The notes under the pieces: model-generated | What the model was told of the DNA's origin: nothing | Databases searched by the model: none | The model's input: the letters and a program-made list of their open reading frames with translations, nothing else | Source: Bin87 sp965116565 | GTDB taxonomy: Bacteria; Chloroflexota; Dehalococcoidia; Lucifugimonadales; UBA3495 | Reading direction: 5' to 3' | DNA length: 64,000 bases | NCBI GenBank assembly: GCA_965116565.1 | Contig: OZ220699.1 | Span: 310,001 to 374,000, forward strand | In this document: piece after piece, positions 1-8,546 of the stretch | Layout: every line of letters begins with the position of its first letter | How positions within the stretch are numbered: position 1 is the first letter of the stretch | Position numbers and translations under genes: made by a program

Positions 1-805
1 CAGCGAGGTCGTCCATGGTAACGATGCCGCCGACCGATTTGGTGGAATCGACGAATTGCCTGGCGATGGGGCCGCAGTAGAAGGCGTCGCGGGCGGCCTG
101 GAGGCTGGCGCTGCGGGATCCGGTTTCGGCCAGCGACGCGTCGCGCATGGTTTTGAGAGTGTTGGCGAGTCCCGGCTGAACCATCGGCGCACCGGGAGCC
201 GGAACCTCGCGGTTGTTGTAGAACACGTCCCAACCGCCGGGCGGGAAGTTGTCGAACTGCTCCTGTCCGGTCTCGGACTTCAGGCGTTCCAGCATGTATT
301 CGTAGTGGGGAATGCCGTCCTCGGCGTAGCTGATGGCGGGGGCAACGACCTCGGCGAAGGACAGGGAGCCGTATCGCTCCAGCATGGAGATGAAGGCGTC
401 GACGATGCCCGGCTGGGTGAAGGAGAGCGGGGCGTCCATGCCCGGGCCGGTGGGGATGCGCTCGTGTCCCCTGGAACGGTAGAACTCCGGCGTTGCCGCA
501 GCCGGCGCGCCGCCCTGCCCGTTGAGGGAGGTGAGGTCGCCGCTGTTCGAGTCGTAGAGCATGAACACGCCCTCAGCGAGCAGCGAGTAGGAGGCGATGG
601 GCTCCACCACGGCGGCGGCGAGGCTGGCGGCGACCATGGCGTCGAAGGCGTTGCCGCCGGCCATCAACATCTTCAAGCCGGCCATTGAGGTCAGGTAGTG
701 GCCCGACGAGATGACTCCTTCGTTGGAACGAATGACGGGACGGCCGGTTTCGGGTAGAGCTACGTCGCCCTGTTCGAGATTGTGGACAGTCTGCTGGATT
801 ACCAT
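1..805 (-). CDS. Gamma-glutamyltransferase family protein (N-terminal part, cut by window edge)
   Basis: About 268 residues are present. The translation starts MVIQQTVHNLEQGD and contains VISSGHYLTSMAGLKMLM, GGNAFDAMVAASLAAAVVEP and FTQPGIVDAFISML, the typical N-terminal pattern of the Ntn-hydrolase gamma-glutamyltranspeptidase family (the glycine/alanine-rich GGNAFDA helix and PG-V-D-A segment). The catalytic Thr that heads the small subunit lies beyond the window. The start is supported by an AGGAG Shine-Dalgarno element 6-10 bases upstream. Family members hydrolyse or transfer gamma-glutamyl groups, but many relatives act on other amides, so the substrate is open. No signal peptide is visible. 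Confidence 0.85.
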   Translation of the reverse strand, partial: MVIQQTVHNLEQGDVALPETGRPVIRSNEGVISSGHYLTSMAGLKMLMAGGNAFDAMVAASLAAAVVEPIASYSLLAEGVFMLYDSNSGDLTSLNGQGGAPAAATPEFYRSRGHERIPTGPGMDAPLSFTQPGIVDAFISMLERYGSLSFAEVVAPAISYAEDGIPHYEYMLERLKSETGQEQFDNFPPGGWDVFYNNREVPAPGAPMVQPGLANTLKTMRDASLAETGSRSASLQAARDAFYCGPIARQFVDSTKSVGGIVTMDDLA

Positions 806-875
806 ATCTGCTCCTGGTTTGACGAATTGCTCACGTTGGATATGGGCCGAGGCGTGTTTGAGGTGCTGACGGGGT

Positions 876-2051
876 TTACGTCGATCCGGCCAAAGCCAGG
901 CGGGCGAAATCCTGCCCGGCCAGGTCCATGGTGAGGGTGTCGCGATGGGCGGCGGCGTGGGCGTCCCGGTGATGGCGTTGCAGGGCCGAGGAATCGAAGA
1001 GGGCGTGGCCGCCGCTGATGTCGAACAGACGGTTGACGGCCTGGAGGCACAACTGGGTCGCGTACGCCTTGTCACGGCGATACTTTGCACGTTCAAGGAT
1101 GGAGAAGGTCCCACCGTCGCCGGCGCGGTCGAGGATCTCACGAACGTCCTGACGCACCAGCGCGCGGGCGGCGTCCACCTCGGCGGAAGCCTGGGAGAGG
1201 CGGATGTGCACGGCTTGGGACTCGGCGGTGCGACCCGGGCCGGCGGCGCCCCTCAAGCGGGCGATGAACTCGTCGATCATGCCCTGGGCGATGCCAAGCA
1301 TGGGCGCGACCAGGTCCCATCCCAGGAGGACCGTGATGGGCGCGCGGTAGCGGTCCTGGCGGTGAACACGCCATCCGCTGTAGTCGCCGTCGCCGGCGGT
1401 GGGGACGTCCAGGACACGATGGGATGGCACGAAGGCATCTGCGACGACGACGTCCTTGCTGCCGCTGCCGCGCAGGCCGGAGACGAACCACGTATCAACG
1501 ATTTCGAAGTCGGTTTTGGGGATGAGGACCCAGTTGCGCTCGCCGATGCCGGACACGCCGAGCATCAGCCAACCGGCGTGGTCGCAGCCGCTGGAGAACT
1601 CCCAGCGACCGGAGACTCGGTAGCCGCCGTCAACCGGGATGCACGTGGACTTGCCGGTGTTGAGCGAACTGGAGCAGAGCGCGTCGGGGTTGGCCTCAAA
1701 GACCTCCTCCTGCGCGGCCAGCGGCCAGTATCCGATAAGCCAGGCGTGGGCAGCCCAGAGGCCGTAGCACCAGCCGGTGGCGGGGCAGCCTCGGGCCAGT
1801 TCCTCGGCGACGTCCAGGGCGAGGGAGTAGTCCACATCCAGCCCCCCGAACCGTTTGGGTACGGCTATGCGGTATAGGCCAGACGCCAGCAGTTTCGCCA
1901 CGTTTTCATCGGGCAATCTGCGGAGTTGTTCGGCACGGGCGGCGCGGTCCTTGAGGACCGGAACCAGCGCGGAGGCGCGACGCAACAATTCGTCCGGCGC
2001 GACGGATTCTGCTCGTATTTCGGTTTGGGTCGACAATTGCCTGCACCGCAC
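876..2051 (-). CDS. Acyl-CoA-dehydrogenase-fold flavin-dependent monooxygenase (group D, HsaA/HpaB-like)
   Basis: About 390 residues with the acyl-CoA dehydrogenase fold: an N-terminal helical region with RIAVPKRFGGLDVDY, a middle beta domain (WEFSSGCDHAGWLMLG, then GLRGSGSKDVVV) and a C-terminal helical bundle ending SGGHALFDSSALQRHHRD. GCDHAGW and the GLRGSGS/SGGHALF signatures point to the oxygenase component of two-component flavin monooxygenases rather than to true acyl-CoA dehydrogenases, since the usual catalytic Glu motif is not evident. It would use FMNH2 or FADH2 from a separate reductase, which is not seen nearby. The start is uncertain: GTG at 2051 or TTG at 2036. Two putative exporter genes lie just upstream on the same strand. 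Confidence 0.8.
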   Translation of the reverse strand: MRCRQLSTQTEIRAESVAPDELLRRASALVPVLKDRAARAEQLRRLPDENVAKLLASGLYRIAVPKRFGGLDVDYSLALDVAEELARGCPATGWCYGLWAAHAWLIGYWPLAAQEEVFEANPDALCSSSLNTGKSTCIPVDGGYRVSGRWEFSSGCDHAGWLMLGVSGIGERNWVLIPKTDFEIVDTWFVSGLRGSGSKDVVVADAFVPSHRVLDVPTAGDGDYSGWRVHRQDRYRAPITVLLGWDLVAPMLGIAQGMIDEFIARLRGAAGPGRTAESQAVHIRLSQASAEVDAARALVRQDVREILDRAGDGGTFSILERAKYRRDKAYATQLCLQAVNRLFDISGGHALFDSSALQRHHRDAHAAAHRDTLTMDLAGQDFARLALAGST

Positions 2052-2084
2052 TGCTGCGACGCAATGGTATCACCTTTATGAGGG

Positions 2085-3353
2085 TTAAGCGGGGGAGGTG
2101 TCGACCTCATCCGGGCGGCGATACAGCTCGACGGGACGCCAGACCAGGGGCGTGAAGATGATCACCGGCAGCATGAGCAGAATGCCGACGCCGGCGTTGA
2201 CGCCGATGGCGATGGAAATGCTGAACGCCTGGGCGATGGCGCCGACCTCGACGCCGCCGACCACATGTCCGACGCCGTTCACCAGCCCCTGGGATCCCAT
2301 GATGCGGCCCCGCATTTCGGGCGGAGAGCAGAGCAGCAGGATGGAACTCTGCATGACGCTGAACCCAGACTGGCCCATGCCGGCGGCGAGCAGCACCAGG
2401 AAGGACACCACGAACCAGGGCGACCACGCGACAATGACAACGCCGATGGCGACGATCAGGGCGCCAATGACGAAGTACCTCCCGTGGTAAGTGAACCTGG
2501 AGCGGCCGGCGAGCACGATGGCTCCGAGGAACGAGCCGATGCCCTCGGCAGCGGCCAGTATGCCGCCAAGAGCGGGGCCCACTTTCAGAACGTCGGTGGC
2601 CACCACCGGGATGAAGTATTGCAAGGGAAACACCATGCCGTTCATCAACAACGATATGGTCAGGACGCCCAGCACGAACTTGTCGGAGAACGAGTGGCCG
2701 ATCCCTGATTTGATGCCCTGCAGGAACGCGGTATCTCGGACCATACGCGCCGAGCCTTCGGGGAGGCGCATTTTGAATATGAGGAAAGCCGCGAGGATAT
2801 CGAGGACCACCAGGACGATGAACGCACCGGTGAATCCGTAGAACTGCACCATGAAGCCGCCAATGATCGGCCCGATGATCTTGCCGCCATTGTTGGTGAG
2901 CATCTCCAGCGACATGGCGTGAGTGATGCGGTCCTGGCCGGCAATATCGAACAGGGCGGCGCGACGGGTGGGGTCGTCCAGCACCTTGGCCGTGCCCTGC
3001 AGCAGGATGGCAAAAAAGACGTGCCAGGGTTCAACCAGTTGGTAGATCAGCAGCACCAGCAGGCAGGCGGCGATGAAAAGATAGACGATGTGCGTCCCCA
3101 CCATGATGCGCCAGCGGTCGAGGCGATCGGCCAGCATCCCCGCCACCAGCGAAAGCGGCGGGCGCGGGCCGTTGAGGAACACCGAGATCAGGCCCACCGC
3201 GAACGCCGATCCGGTCAGTTCCAGGATGAGGTACCCCAGCACAATCAGTTCCATGCGCCGGGAGATCTCGTGGACCCACCGGGCCGCCCACAGGAACTGG
3301 AAGTTCCGATCCTGGAGAATGACCAGAACCGGAACGTTGCGCATACGCATCAA
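2085..3353 (-). CDS. MFS transporter, copy A (EntS-like exporter)
   Basis: 422 residues, twelve predicted membrane segments, with the DHA3/EntS-type N-terminus (VLQDRNFQFLWAARW-like) and a cytoplasmic loop MLADRLDRWRIMVGTH corresponding to the MFS motif A (G-x-x-x-D-R-x-x-R). The start is a TTG preceded by AAAGGCGG. It is a close duplicate of the next upstream gene (3578-4834); the two agree at most positions across their full length and share upstream sequence. It probably exports a small lipophilic compound; the adjacent monooxygenase gene on the same strand suggests, but does not prove, a link to an aromatic or xenobiotic substrate. Confidence 0.88.
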   Translation of the reverse strand: MMRMRNVPVLVILQDRNFQFLWAARWVHEISRRMELIVLGYLILELTGSAFAVGLISVFLNGPRPPLSLVAGMLADRLDRWRIMVGTHIVYLFIAACLLVLLIYQLVEPWHVFFAILLQGTAKVLDDPTRRAALFDIAGQDRITHAMSLEMLTNNGGKIIGPIIGGFMVQFYGFTGAFIVLVVLDILAAFLIFKMRLPEGSARMVRDTAFLQGIKSGIGHSFSDKFVLGVLTISLLMNGMVFPLQYFIPVVATDVLKVGPALGGILAAAEGIGSFLGAIVLAGRSRFTYHGRYFVIGALIVAIGVVIVAWSPWFVVSFLVLLAAGMGQSGFSVMQSSILLLCSPPEMRGRIMGSQGLVNGVGHVVGGVEVGAIAQAFSISIAIGVNAGVGILLMLPVIIFTPLVWRPVELYRRPDEVDTSPA

Positions 3354-3577
3354 GGGTGGCCGCCTTTATGGGGCGTGAGGATGCGTGCAAGGCCGTGGTG
3401 GCGGTGGGCCCTGCGCGTTGGCCTACATGCCCAGAGCCGGCACGATACGCCGGGAGCGGTGGCAAGTCAAACGACGCTGAACCGCCAGCGGCAGCAACCG
3501 CTCACCGCCGCCAACCAGTCTACGAGGTTGTGAGACTGGAGAATGCTGACCCTCCCAAATATATCGCCACGCAGAGT
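3354..3577. other. Gap between the two MFS genes, containing the duplicated 5' flank
   Basis: Bases 3354-3480 match 4835-4965 upstream of copy B at most positions, including shared blocks such as gatacgccg and gcaagtcaaacgacg. The rest, 3481-3577, is unique and shows no gene. Confidence 0.7.
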
Positions 3578-4834
3578 TCAGGCGGCGGCCTCGGGGCGGC
3601 GGTACAGTTCTACGGGACGCCAGACCAATGGAGTCAGCACGATCACCGGGAGCATGAACAGCAGGCCGATGCCGGCGTTGATGCCGATGGCAAGGGAGAT
3701 GGTGAACGCCTGGGCGATGGCGCCGATTTCGACGCCGCCAATCAGATGGCCGAGGCCGTTCACCAAGCCCTGGGATCCCATGATGCGGCCCCGCATTTCG
3801 GCCGGTGAGGACAGCAACAGGATCGTGCTCTGCATGACGCTGAATCCTGATTGGCCCATGCCGGCGCAGAGCAGAACCAAGAAGGAGACCACAAACCAGG
3901 GCGACCACGCCACTATCGCAACGCCAATACCCACGACCAGCGCGCCAATCACGAAGTATCGCCCGTGGAATGTGTATCTCGAGCGTCCGCCGATGATGAT
4001 GGCGCCGACAAACGCGCCGATCCCGTCCGCGGCCCCGAGAATACCGCCCAGGGCCGGCCCCACTTTCAGAACATCGGTCGCGACCACGGGGATGAAGTAT
4101 TGCAGGGGCAGGATCATGCCGTTCATCACCAGCGATATGGTCAGGACGCCCAGCACGAACTTGTTGGAGAAAGAATGGCCGATCCCCGATTTGATGCCCT
4201 GCCAGAAAGCGGTGTCTCTGACCATCCGGGCGGAGCCTTCGGGGAGGCGCATCTTGAATATGAGGAAGACCGCGATCAGGTCCAGCACCACCAATACGAT
4301 AAACGCGCCGGTGAAGCCGTAGAACTGGACCATGAACCCGCCGATCATGGGCCCGATGATCTTGCCGCCGTTGTTGGTGATGGTCTCCAGCGACATGGCG
4401 TGGGCGATGTGGTCCTGGCCGGCAAGGTCGAACAGTGCAGCGCGGCGGGTGGGGTCGTCCAGCACCTTGGCGGTGCCCTGCAACAGGATGGCGAGGAACA
4501 CGTGCCAGGGCTCGACGAGTTGGTAGATCAGGAGCACGAGCAGGCAGGCCGCGATGAAAAGATAGACGACGTGCATGCCCACCAGGATGCGCCAACGGTC
4601 CAAGCGGTCGGCGAGCATGCCGGCCATCAACGCGAGTGGCGGGCGCGGGCCGTTGAGGAACACCGAGATCAAGCCGACCGCGAACGCCGAACCGGTGAGT
4701 TCCAGGATCAGGTAGCCCAGGACGATCAGTTCCATGCGCCGGGAGATCTCGTGGGTCCACCGGGCGGCCCACAGGAACTGAAAGTTCCGGTCCTGGAGGA
4801 CCACCAGCACCGGAACATTGCGGATTCGGATCAA
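3578..4834 (-). CDS. MFS transporter, copy B (tandem paralogue of copy A)
   Basis: 418 residues from the TTG at 4834, the start that matches copy A (the following residues IRIRNVPVLVVLQD mirror MRMRNVPVLVILQD). It has the same twelve-helix MFS layout and motif A loop (MLADRLDRWRILVGMH). Longer in-frame extensions exist upstream but lack similarity to copy A and are rejected. Substitutions between the copies are conservative and spread evenly, so both look functional. The 5' flanks of the two genes also align for about 130 bases, so the duplication unit carried the promoter region. Confidence 0.88.
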   Translation of the reverse strand: MIRIRNVPVLVVLQDRNFQFLWAARWTHEISRRMELIVLGYLILELTGSAFAVGLISVFLNGPRPPLALMAGMLADRLDRWRILVGMHVVYLFIAACLLVLLIYQLVEPWHVFLAILLQGTAKVLDDPTRRAALFDLAGQDHIAHAMSLETITNNGGKIIGPMIGGFMVQFYGFTGAFIVLVVLDLIAVFLIFKMRLPEGSARMVRDTAFWQGIKSGIGHSFSNKFVLGVLTISLVMNGMILPLQYFIPVVATDVLKVGPALGGILGAADGIGAFVGAIIIGGRSRYTFHGRYFVIGALVVGIGVAIVAWSPWFVVSFLVLLCAGMGQSGFSVMQSTILLLSSPAEMRGRIMGSQGLVNGLGHLIGGVEIGAIAQAFTISLAIGINAGIGLLFMLPVIVLTPLVWRPVELYRRPEAAA

Positions 4835-5156
4835 GGGAGCGCCGCCTTCGTGGGGCGCGCAGATGGGTGCAAAGCCGTGGTTCCCGATGGGCTCTGAGCG
4901 ATTGCCTACGCGCCTAGGTTCGGAACGATACGCCGGCGGCGTGCCGCAAGTCAAACGACGGCCCGACGTGAGACAATTGCCAAGTTGGTGATGTGGCATG
5001 CTCCCAGCCAGGGGGCCTCACGCGCACCCACCTGGGGAAGTGGCCGTGCTTACGGTGCCGGAAGGTCCCAGCGCAGCAGTGGATAGTAACGGTCGTTCCC
5101 GGCCCAGGGGAGCAGTCTGAGGACGATGGTGTTGGGGAAGGGGACGTCGCCTTTCC
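4835..5156. other. Non-coding 5' region of MFS copy B
   Basis: The left 130 bases are homologous to the flank of MFS copy A. The remaining bases up to the HicB-like frame show no convincing gene on either strand and no clear promoter match. Confidence 0.5.
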
Positions 5157-5204
5157 GTCGGGCTGGACTACGTTCTTCACGAGCTCGAGGAGAGCCATGG
5201 CTGG

Positions 5205-5393
5205 ATGTATCGGGCCGAAATACCGTCGTTGCAAGGCTGCAGGGCATGGGGCGATACCCCGGCACAAACCCTGGAGGAATTGCGGGAGGTCGCCCGGACC
5301 ATGCTCCAAATTCGCAAAGAGAACGGGGAACCTCTGCCGCCTGAGATTACGGCCGGCCGGAACTCTGAGGGCAGCATGACGGTAGCGGCATGA
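5205..5393 (+). CDS. hicB: HicB-family antitoxin, possibly 5'-eroded
   Basis: From the ATG at 5205 the protein is 62 residues and contains the HicB core AEIPSLQGCRAWGDT followed by a helix LEELREVARTMLQIRKENGEPLP. Full HicB proteins begin with one more beta strand. That strand is encoded just upstream in the same frame (LDYVLHELEESHGW, from 5163), but no ATG, GTG or TTG precedes it before the in-frame stop at 5118-5120. Either an unusual start such as CTG at 5163 is used, or translation begins at 5205 behind GAGGAG (5187-5192) and yields a shortened antitoxin. It overlaps the HicA start by four bases (ATGA). Confidence 0.72.
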   Translation: MYRAEIPSLQGCRAWGDTPAQTLEELREVARTMLQIRKENGEPLPPEITAGRNSEGSMTVAA

Positions 5394-5599
5394 CCTATCG
5401 CCAGCTCCGGCGCAAACTGGAGCGGCTGGGCTGCGTATTCGAACGCCAGGGTTCCGGTTCCCACGACATCCAGTTAAACCCTGCCAACGGGCGGAGGACC
5501 ACCATCCCCAGGCACGGCAACCGGAACCTCGCCATCGGAACCCTCGACGGGATCAGTAGAGACTTGATAATCGCCCGCTACGCCTTCGACTCATCGTGA
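5390..5599 (+). CDS. hicA: HicA-family mRNA interferase toxin
   Basis: 69 residues with the double-stranded RNA-binding-like HicA fold: MTYRQLRRKLERLGCVFERQ, then GSGSHDIQL containing the conserved catalytic His, then TTIPRHGNRNLAIGTLDGIS. HicA toxins cleave mRNA independently of ribosomes. It is translationally coupled to the HicB-like gene through an ATGA overlap. Gene order here is hicB-hicA, the reverse of the E. coli locus but common elsewhere. Confidence 0.87.
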   Translation: MTYRQLRRKLERLGCVFERQGSGSHDIQLNPANGRRTTIPRHGNRNLAIGTLDGISRDLIIARYAFDSS

Positions 5600-5731
5600 T
5601 CCAAATCGCGCCCCGCAGTACCCCCCAACACCCGCGGGGAGATGTATCTTAACGTCGCCCGTTTAACGCGGGAGATTCGCAGTTATCTCTTTGTCCACAC
5701 CGGCGCAAGACACACGTACGTTGATTTGAGG

Positions 5732-6703
5732 CTAACTTCTGAAGTCGTTCTCGTACAACTGCTGTAAACGCGCCAGATGCTCGGCGGGTATCGGCGGGAG
5801 ATCAACGCATGCGGCGGCTTCCTCGGCCTCTGCGACGTTTTTGACGCCGGGGACGGTGGTGTGGATGTCTGGGTTCATGAGGCAGAAGACCATGGCGGCC
5901 TGAGAGAGCGTACGGATTGGGCCATCGAGGAGGAAGCCGAGTTTGGCCGCGCTGGCGAGGTCCTTCTGCATCAGCGCGTCGCCGGGTCGGGGCGGACGAT
6001 CCAGGGCGTCGGTGAGGGCGCCGGCGGCGTGGGAGCGGATGCCGATGACGCCCATGCTGTGGCTGTGAGCCAGCGGGATGATCTGGCCGTTGTCGAACAG
6101 GCCGGCGCCTGAGGGCGGCGGTTGCTGCGCGCTTTGATTGAGCAGGTTGTAGTAGGCGAGCACGGTGTCGTACTCGCCGGTTTCGAGGATGCGGCGCATG
6201 GTGGGCACGTGGTGGTCCATGGCGGACAGGCCGATGAACCGCGTTTTGCCGGCCTGCTGCACCTCACGGTAGGCGTCGAGGACCGGGCCGAGCACGTCAT
6301 CACCGGACAGCGAGTCGGGAACCTCGCCGCGGGTTGCGGTGAAACGGTTGTGCACGTGGAGCACGTCCACGGAGTCGCGGCGCAGACGGCGCAGGCTGGT
6401 GTCCACCGAACGGCGCACCGCGCCGGATACGTCGTCCATCTCATCAGCCCGCAGGCGCACCTTGGTGGCTACGACCACAGGCTCCGTGCGGCTCTCCAGC
6501 GCCTTGCCCAGCGCTTCCTCGGCCTTGCCGTCGCCGTAGGACGGGGCAACGTCGAAGAACGTGATGCCGAGGTCCAGCGCGCGGTGAACGGCGGCGATGG
6601 CTTCCTGCTCGGTGGTGGGTCCCCAGACCTGGCCGATGCCGCCGCCGCCGAATCCAGCACGGGAAACGGTCAGGCCGGTGCGGCCGAGTTGAGTGTATTC
6701 CAT
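5732..6703 (-). CDS. Aldo/keto reductase
   Basis: 323 residues. The N-terminus LGRTGLTVSRAGFGGGGIGQVWG and FFDVAPSYGDGKAEEALGKAL supply the Asp and Tyr of the catalytic tetrad, VVVATKVRLR the Lys, and VLHVHN the His region of the AKR TIM barrel. A C-terminal NADPH-binding stretch (PGVKNVAEAEEAAACVD) is present. The enzyme should reduce aldehydes or ketones with NADPH in the cytoplasm; the substrate is unknown. It stands alone between the HicBA module and a VOC protein gene. Confidence 0.9.
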   Translation of the reverse strand: MEYTQLGRTGLTVSRAGFGGGGIGQVWGPTTEQEAIAAVHRALDLGITFFDVAPSYGDGKAEEALGKALESRTEPVVVATKVRLRADEMDDVSGAVRRSVDTSLRRLRRDSVDVLHVHNRFTATRGEVPDSLSGDDVLGPVLDAYREVQQAGKTRFIGLSAMDHHVPTMRRILETGEYDTVLAYYNLLNQSAQQPPPSGAGLFDNGQIIPLAHSHSMGVIGIRSHAAGALTDALDRPPRPGDALMQKDLASAAKLGFLLDGPIRTLSQAAMVFCLMNPDIHTTVPGVKNVAEAEEAAACVDLPPIPAEHLARLQQLYENDFRS

Positions 6704-6805
6704 GGTTAGCTATGCTCCGGGCATGTTGAGTCAAGCCATTGCTGGCGAAAGCGCGGCAGTCCGCTCATCGGGATGACGCGCCCGGTTCATCGGGAACGCA
6801 CGTCC

Positions 6806-6829
6806 TTCGACAGGCTCAGGACGAGCGGA
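6806..6829 (+). repeat. Dispersed repeat, TTCGACAGGCTCA family
   Basis: One of at least seven copies in the window of a roughly 24-base element with core TTCGACAGGCTCA followed by GGACGAGCGG or CCATGAGCGG. All copies lie between genes. Confidence 0.75.
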
Positions 6830-6874
6830 TTTACCGCCTACAATGGCGGGTAGAATCGGGCAAGGTTGGATGCC

Positions 6875-7282
6875 CTAGCTGTGCTCTCCCTCGGCCAGTT
6901 GGAAGTAGATGCCGTGGGAGCTGCCGGTTTCGATGCTGGCGGTCTGGTATCCGAATGGGCTGGTGGATGGGCCGTCGCCGCGCATGGCGTTGCCCTTGGA
7001 TTGCAGGTCGCGAAAGACCTGGTCGATGCCGTCCACGCCCCAGGCCACGTGCATGACGCCGGGGCCGGTGGCGCGCAGTTGCTCGGCCATGGGGGTGTCG
7101 TCGCGGAGCGGCTCAAAGAAGTCCACCAGGGTATCGCCGATCTGGTAGAGGATGGACCGGAAGCCGCGCTCGGTGAATTCATCGGTTCGGAGGGGAGTGA
7201 GGTTGAAGTTGGTCTCGAGGTAGGCGGCCATATCGCTTACGCTTTCCACAACGTAGGTCACGTGATGTACCTTGTTCAGCAT
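6875..7282 (-). CDS. VOC (glyoxalase/dioxygenase) superfamily protein
   Basis: 135 residues, paired beta-alpha-beta-beta-beta modules. The first begins MLNKVHHVTYVVESV, the second GVMHVAWGVDGIDQVF, and the metal positions look filled by H at the start of each module and E in the C-terminal segment GIYFQLAEGE. The start is set by GGAGG six bases upstream. Relatives include methylmalonyl-CoA epimerases, lyases and extradiol dioxygenases; the sequence does not allow a choice. Confidence 0.82.
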   Translation of the reverse strand: MLNKVHHVTYVVESVSDMAAYLETNFNLTPLRTDEFTERGFRSILYQIGDTLVDFFEPLRDDTPMAEQLRATGPGVMHVAWGVDGIDQVFRDLQSKGNAMRGDGPSTSPFGYQTASIETGSSHGIYFQLAEGEHS

Positions 7283-7360
7283 GATGAACCTCCGCGCTGT
7301 TAGACTTGGCAGCAGACTATTGGTTTTGGCGACCGTATTCAACCCCGAAGAGGCAGATAC

Positions 7361-8374
7361 ATGACGGACCATAAGATTTTCGAACTGGGCGACGTTGACC
7401 TGCAGTGCGGCCTGAGGTTGCGCGGGGCGCGGCTGGCGTACCAGACGTACGGGGAACTGAACGCGCGCAAGGACAACGTGATCGTGTTCCCCACGTTCTT
7501 CGGATCGCAGCATCCGTCCAACGAGCCGATGATCGGGCCGGGGATGGCGTTGGACCCGACGCGGTACTTCATCATCATCCCCAACCTGTTCGGCAACGGG
7601 CTATCCTCGTCGCCCAGCAACACGCCGTCGCCTTACGGCAGGGCGAGGTTTCCCAGAGTCACCTACTACGACAACATCGGGTTCCAGCACCGGCTGGTAA
7701 CCGAGGAGTTCAGCATCGAGCGGATCGCGCTGGTTTGCGGGTTCTCGATGGGGGCACAGCAGACGTTCCACTGGGGCGCGCTGCATCCCGACATGGTGGA
7801 GCGGATCGCGCCGTGGTGCGGGTCGGCGCGGACGGCCCGGCACAATTTCGTGTTCCTGGAGGGCGTGAAGGCAGCGCTGTGCGCCGATGATGCATTCCAG
7901 GGCGGATGGTATGACACGCAGCCGGAGAAGGGGTTGCGGGCGATGGCGCGGGTGTACGCGGGATGGGCTCCGTCGCAGGCGTTTTACCGCGAGAAGGTGT
8001 ACCTGGACCTGGGGCACTCGTCGCTGGAGGACTACCTGATCACGTCGTGGGAAGGGCGATACCTGCAGAATGACGCCAACAACATCCTGGCGATGGTGGC
8101 GACGTGGCAGGCGGGCGACATCAGCGACAACCCGCTCTACGGCGGCGATTTTGAGAAGGCGCTGGGGTCGATCAAGGCCAAGGCGTTCGTGATGCCGTCG
8201 GAGACGGACCAGTATTTCCCGCCGGAAGACAACCGGATAGAAGTGTCGATGATGCCCAACGCCGAACTGCGCGTGATCCCGACCATCTGGGGGCACACGG
8301 GCGGCGGGCCGGGGCGCAACCCGGTGGATACGGCGTTCATCGACGCGCAGTTGAAGGAGTTGCTGGGGAGCTGA
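7361..8374 (+). CDS. Alpha/beta hydrolase of the homoserine O-acetyltransferase (MetX)-like family
   Basis: 337 residues. The nucleophile elbow GFSMG places the catalytic Ser at 129; D283 (in SETDQYFPPED) and H312 (in WGHTGGGPG) complete the triad. The N-terminal LRGARLAYQTYGELN and ALDPTRYFIIIPNLFGNG are typical of the MetX-like group. True MetX proteins are a little longer and carry GRAWDA-like substrate residues not seen here, so this may act on another acyl donor or be a hydrolase. No methionine genes are adjacent. Confidence 0.78.
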   Translation: MTDHKIFELGDVDLQCGLRLRGARLAYQTYGELNARKDNVIVFPTFFGSQHPSNEPMIGPGMALDPTRYFIIIPNLFGNGLSSSPSNTPSPYGRARFPRVTYYDNIGFQHRLVTEEFSIERIALVCGFSMGAQQTFHWGALHPDMVERIAPWCGSARTARHNFVFLEGVKAALCADDAFQGGWYDTQPEKGLRAMARVYAGWAPSQAFYREKVYLDLGHSSLEDYLITSWEGRYLQNDANNILAMVATWQAGDISDNPLYGGDFEKALGSIKAKAFVMPSETDQYFPPEDNRIEVSMMPNAELRVIPTIWGHTGGGPGRNPVDTAFIDAQLKELLGS

Positions 8375-8381
8375 TCCCAGC

Positions 8382-8403
8382 GGGGCGAATGATTATTCGC
8401 CCC
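8382..8403. repeat. Palindromic hairpin repeat GGGGCGAAT-GATT-ATTCGCCCC
   Basis: A 22-base perfect inverted repeat eight bases after the stop of the MetX-like gene. Related copies occur near 10492, 15061, 45742 and 59674. It could end transcription or stabilise the 3' end, but there is no T-run here. Confidence 0.8.
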
Positions 8404-8496
8404 TGCGCCACGTAGAGTAAGTTGGTTCTGTCTTGTGTTCTGCGAGGGCGAGGCATGCCTCGCCCCTGCGATGCTGCCGTGATTTGACCACGCATG

Positions 8497-8520
8497 GTTT
8501 GACAGGCTCACCATGAGCGG
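8497..8520 (+). repeat. Dispersed repeat, TTCGACAGGCTCA family (CCATGAGCGG variant)
   Basis: Same element as at 6806 with one change (TTTGACAGGCTCA). Confidence 0.65.
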
Positions 8521-8546
8521 ACACAAACGGCGCCGTACCGGAGCGA

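Noticed and set aside
945..1877. 310-residue plus-strand frame
   Set aside because: Antisense to the flavin monooxygenase; low-complexity Gly/Ala/Val/Asp composition.
3423..4772. Long antisense frame over the MFS gene
   Set aside because: Arginine- and proline-rich composition typical of antisense reading of a GC-rich gene; no motif, and the MFS frame explains the region.
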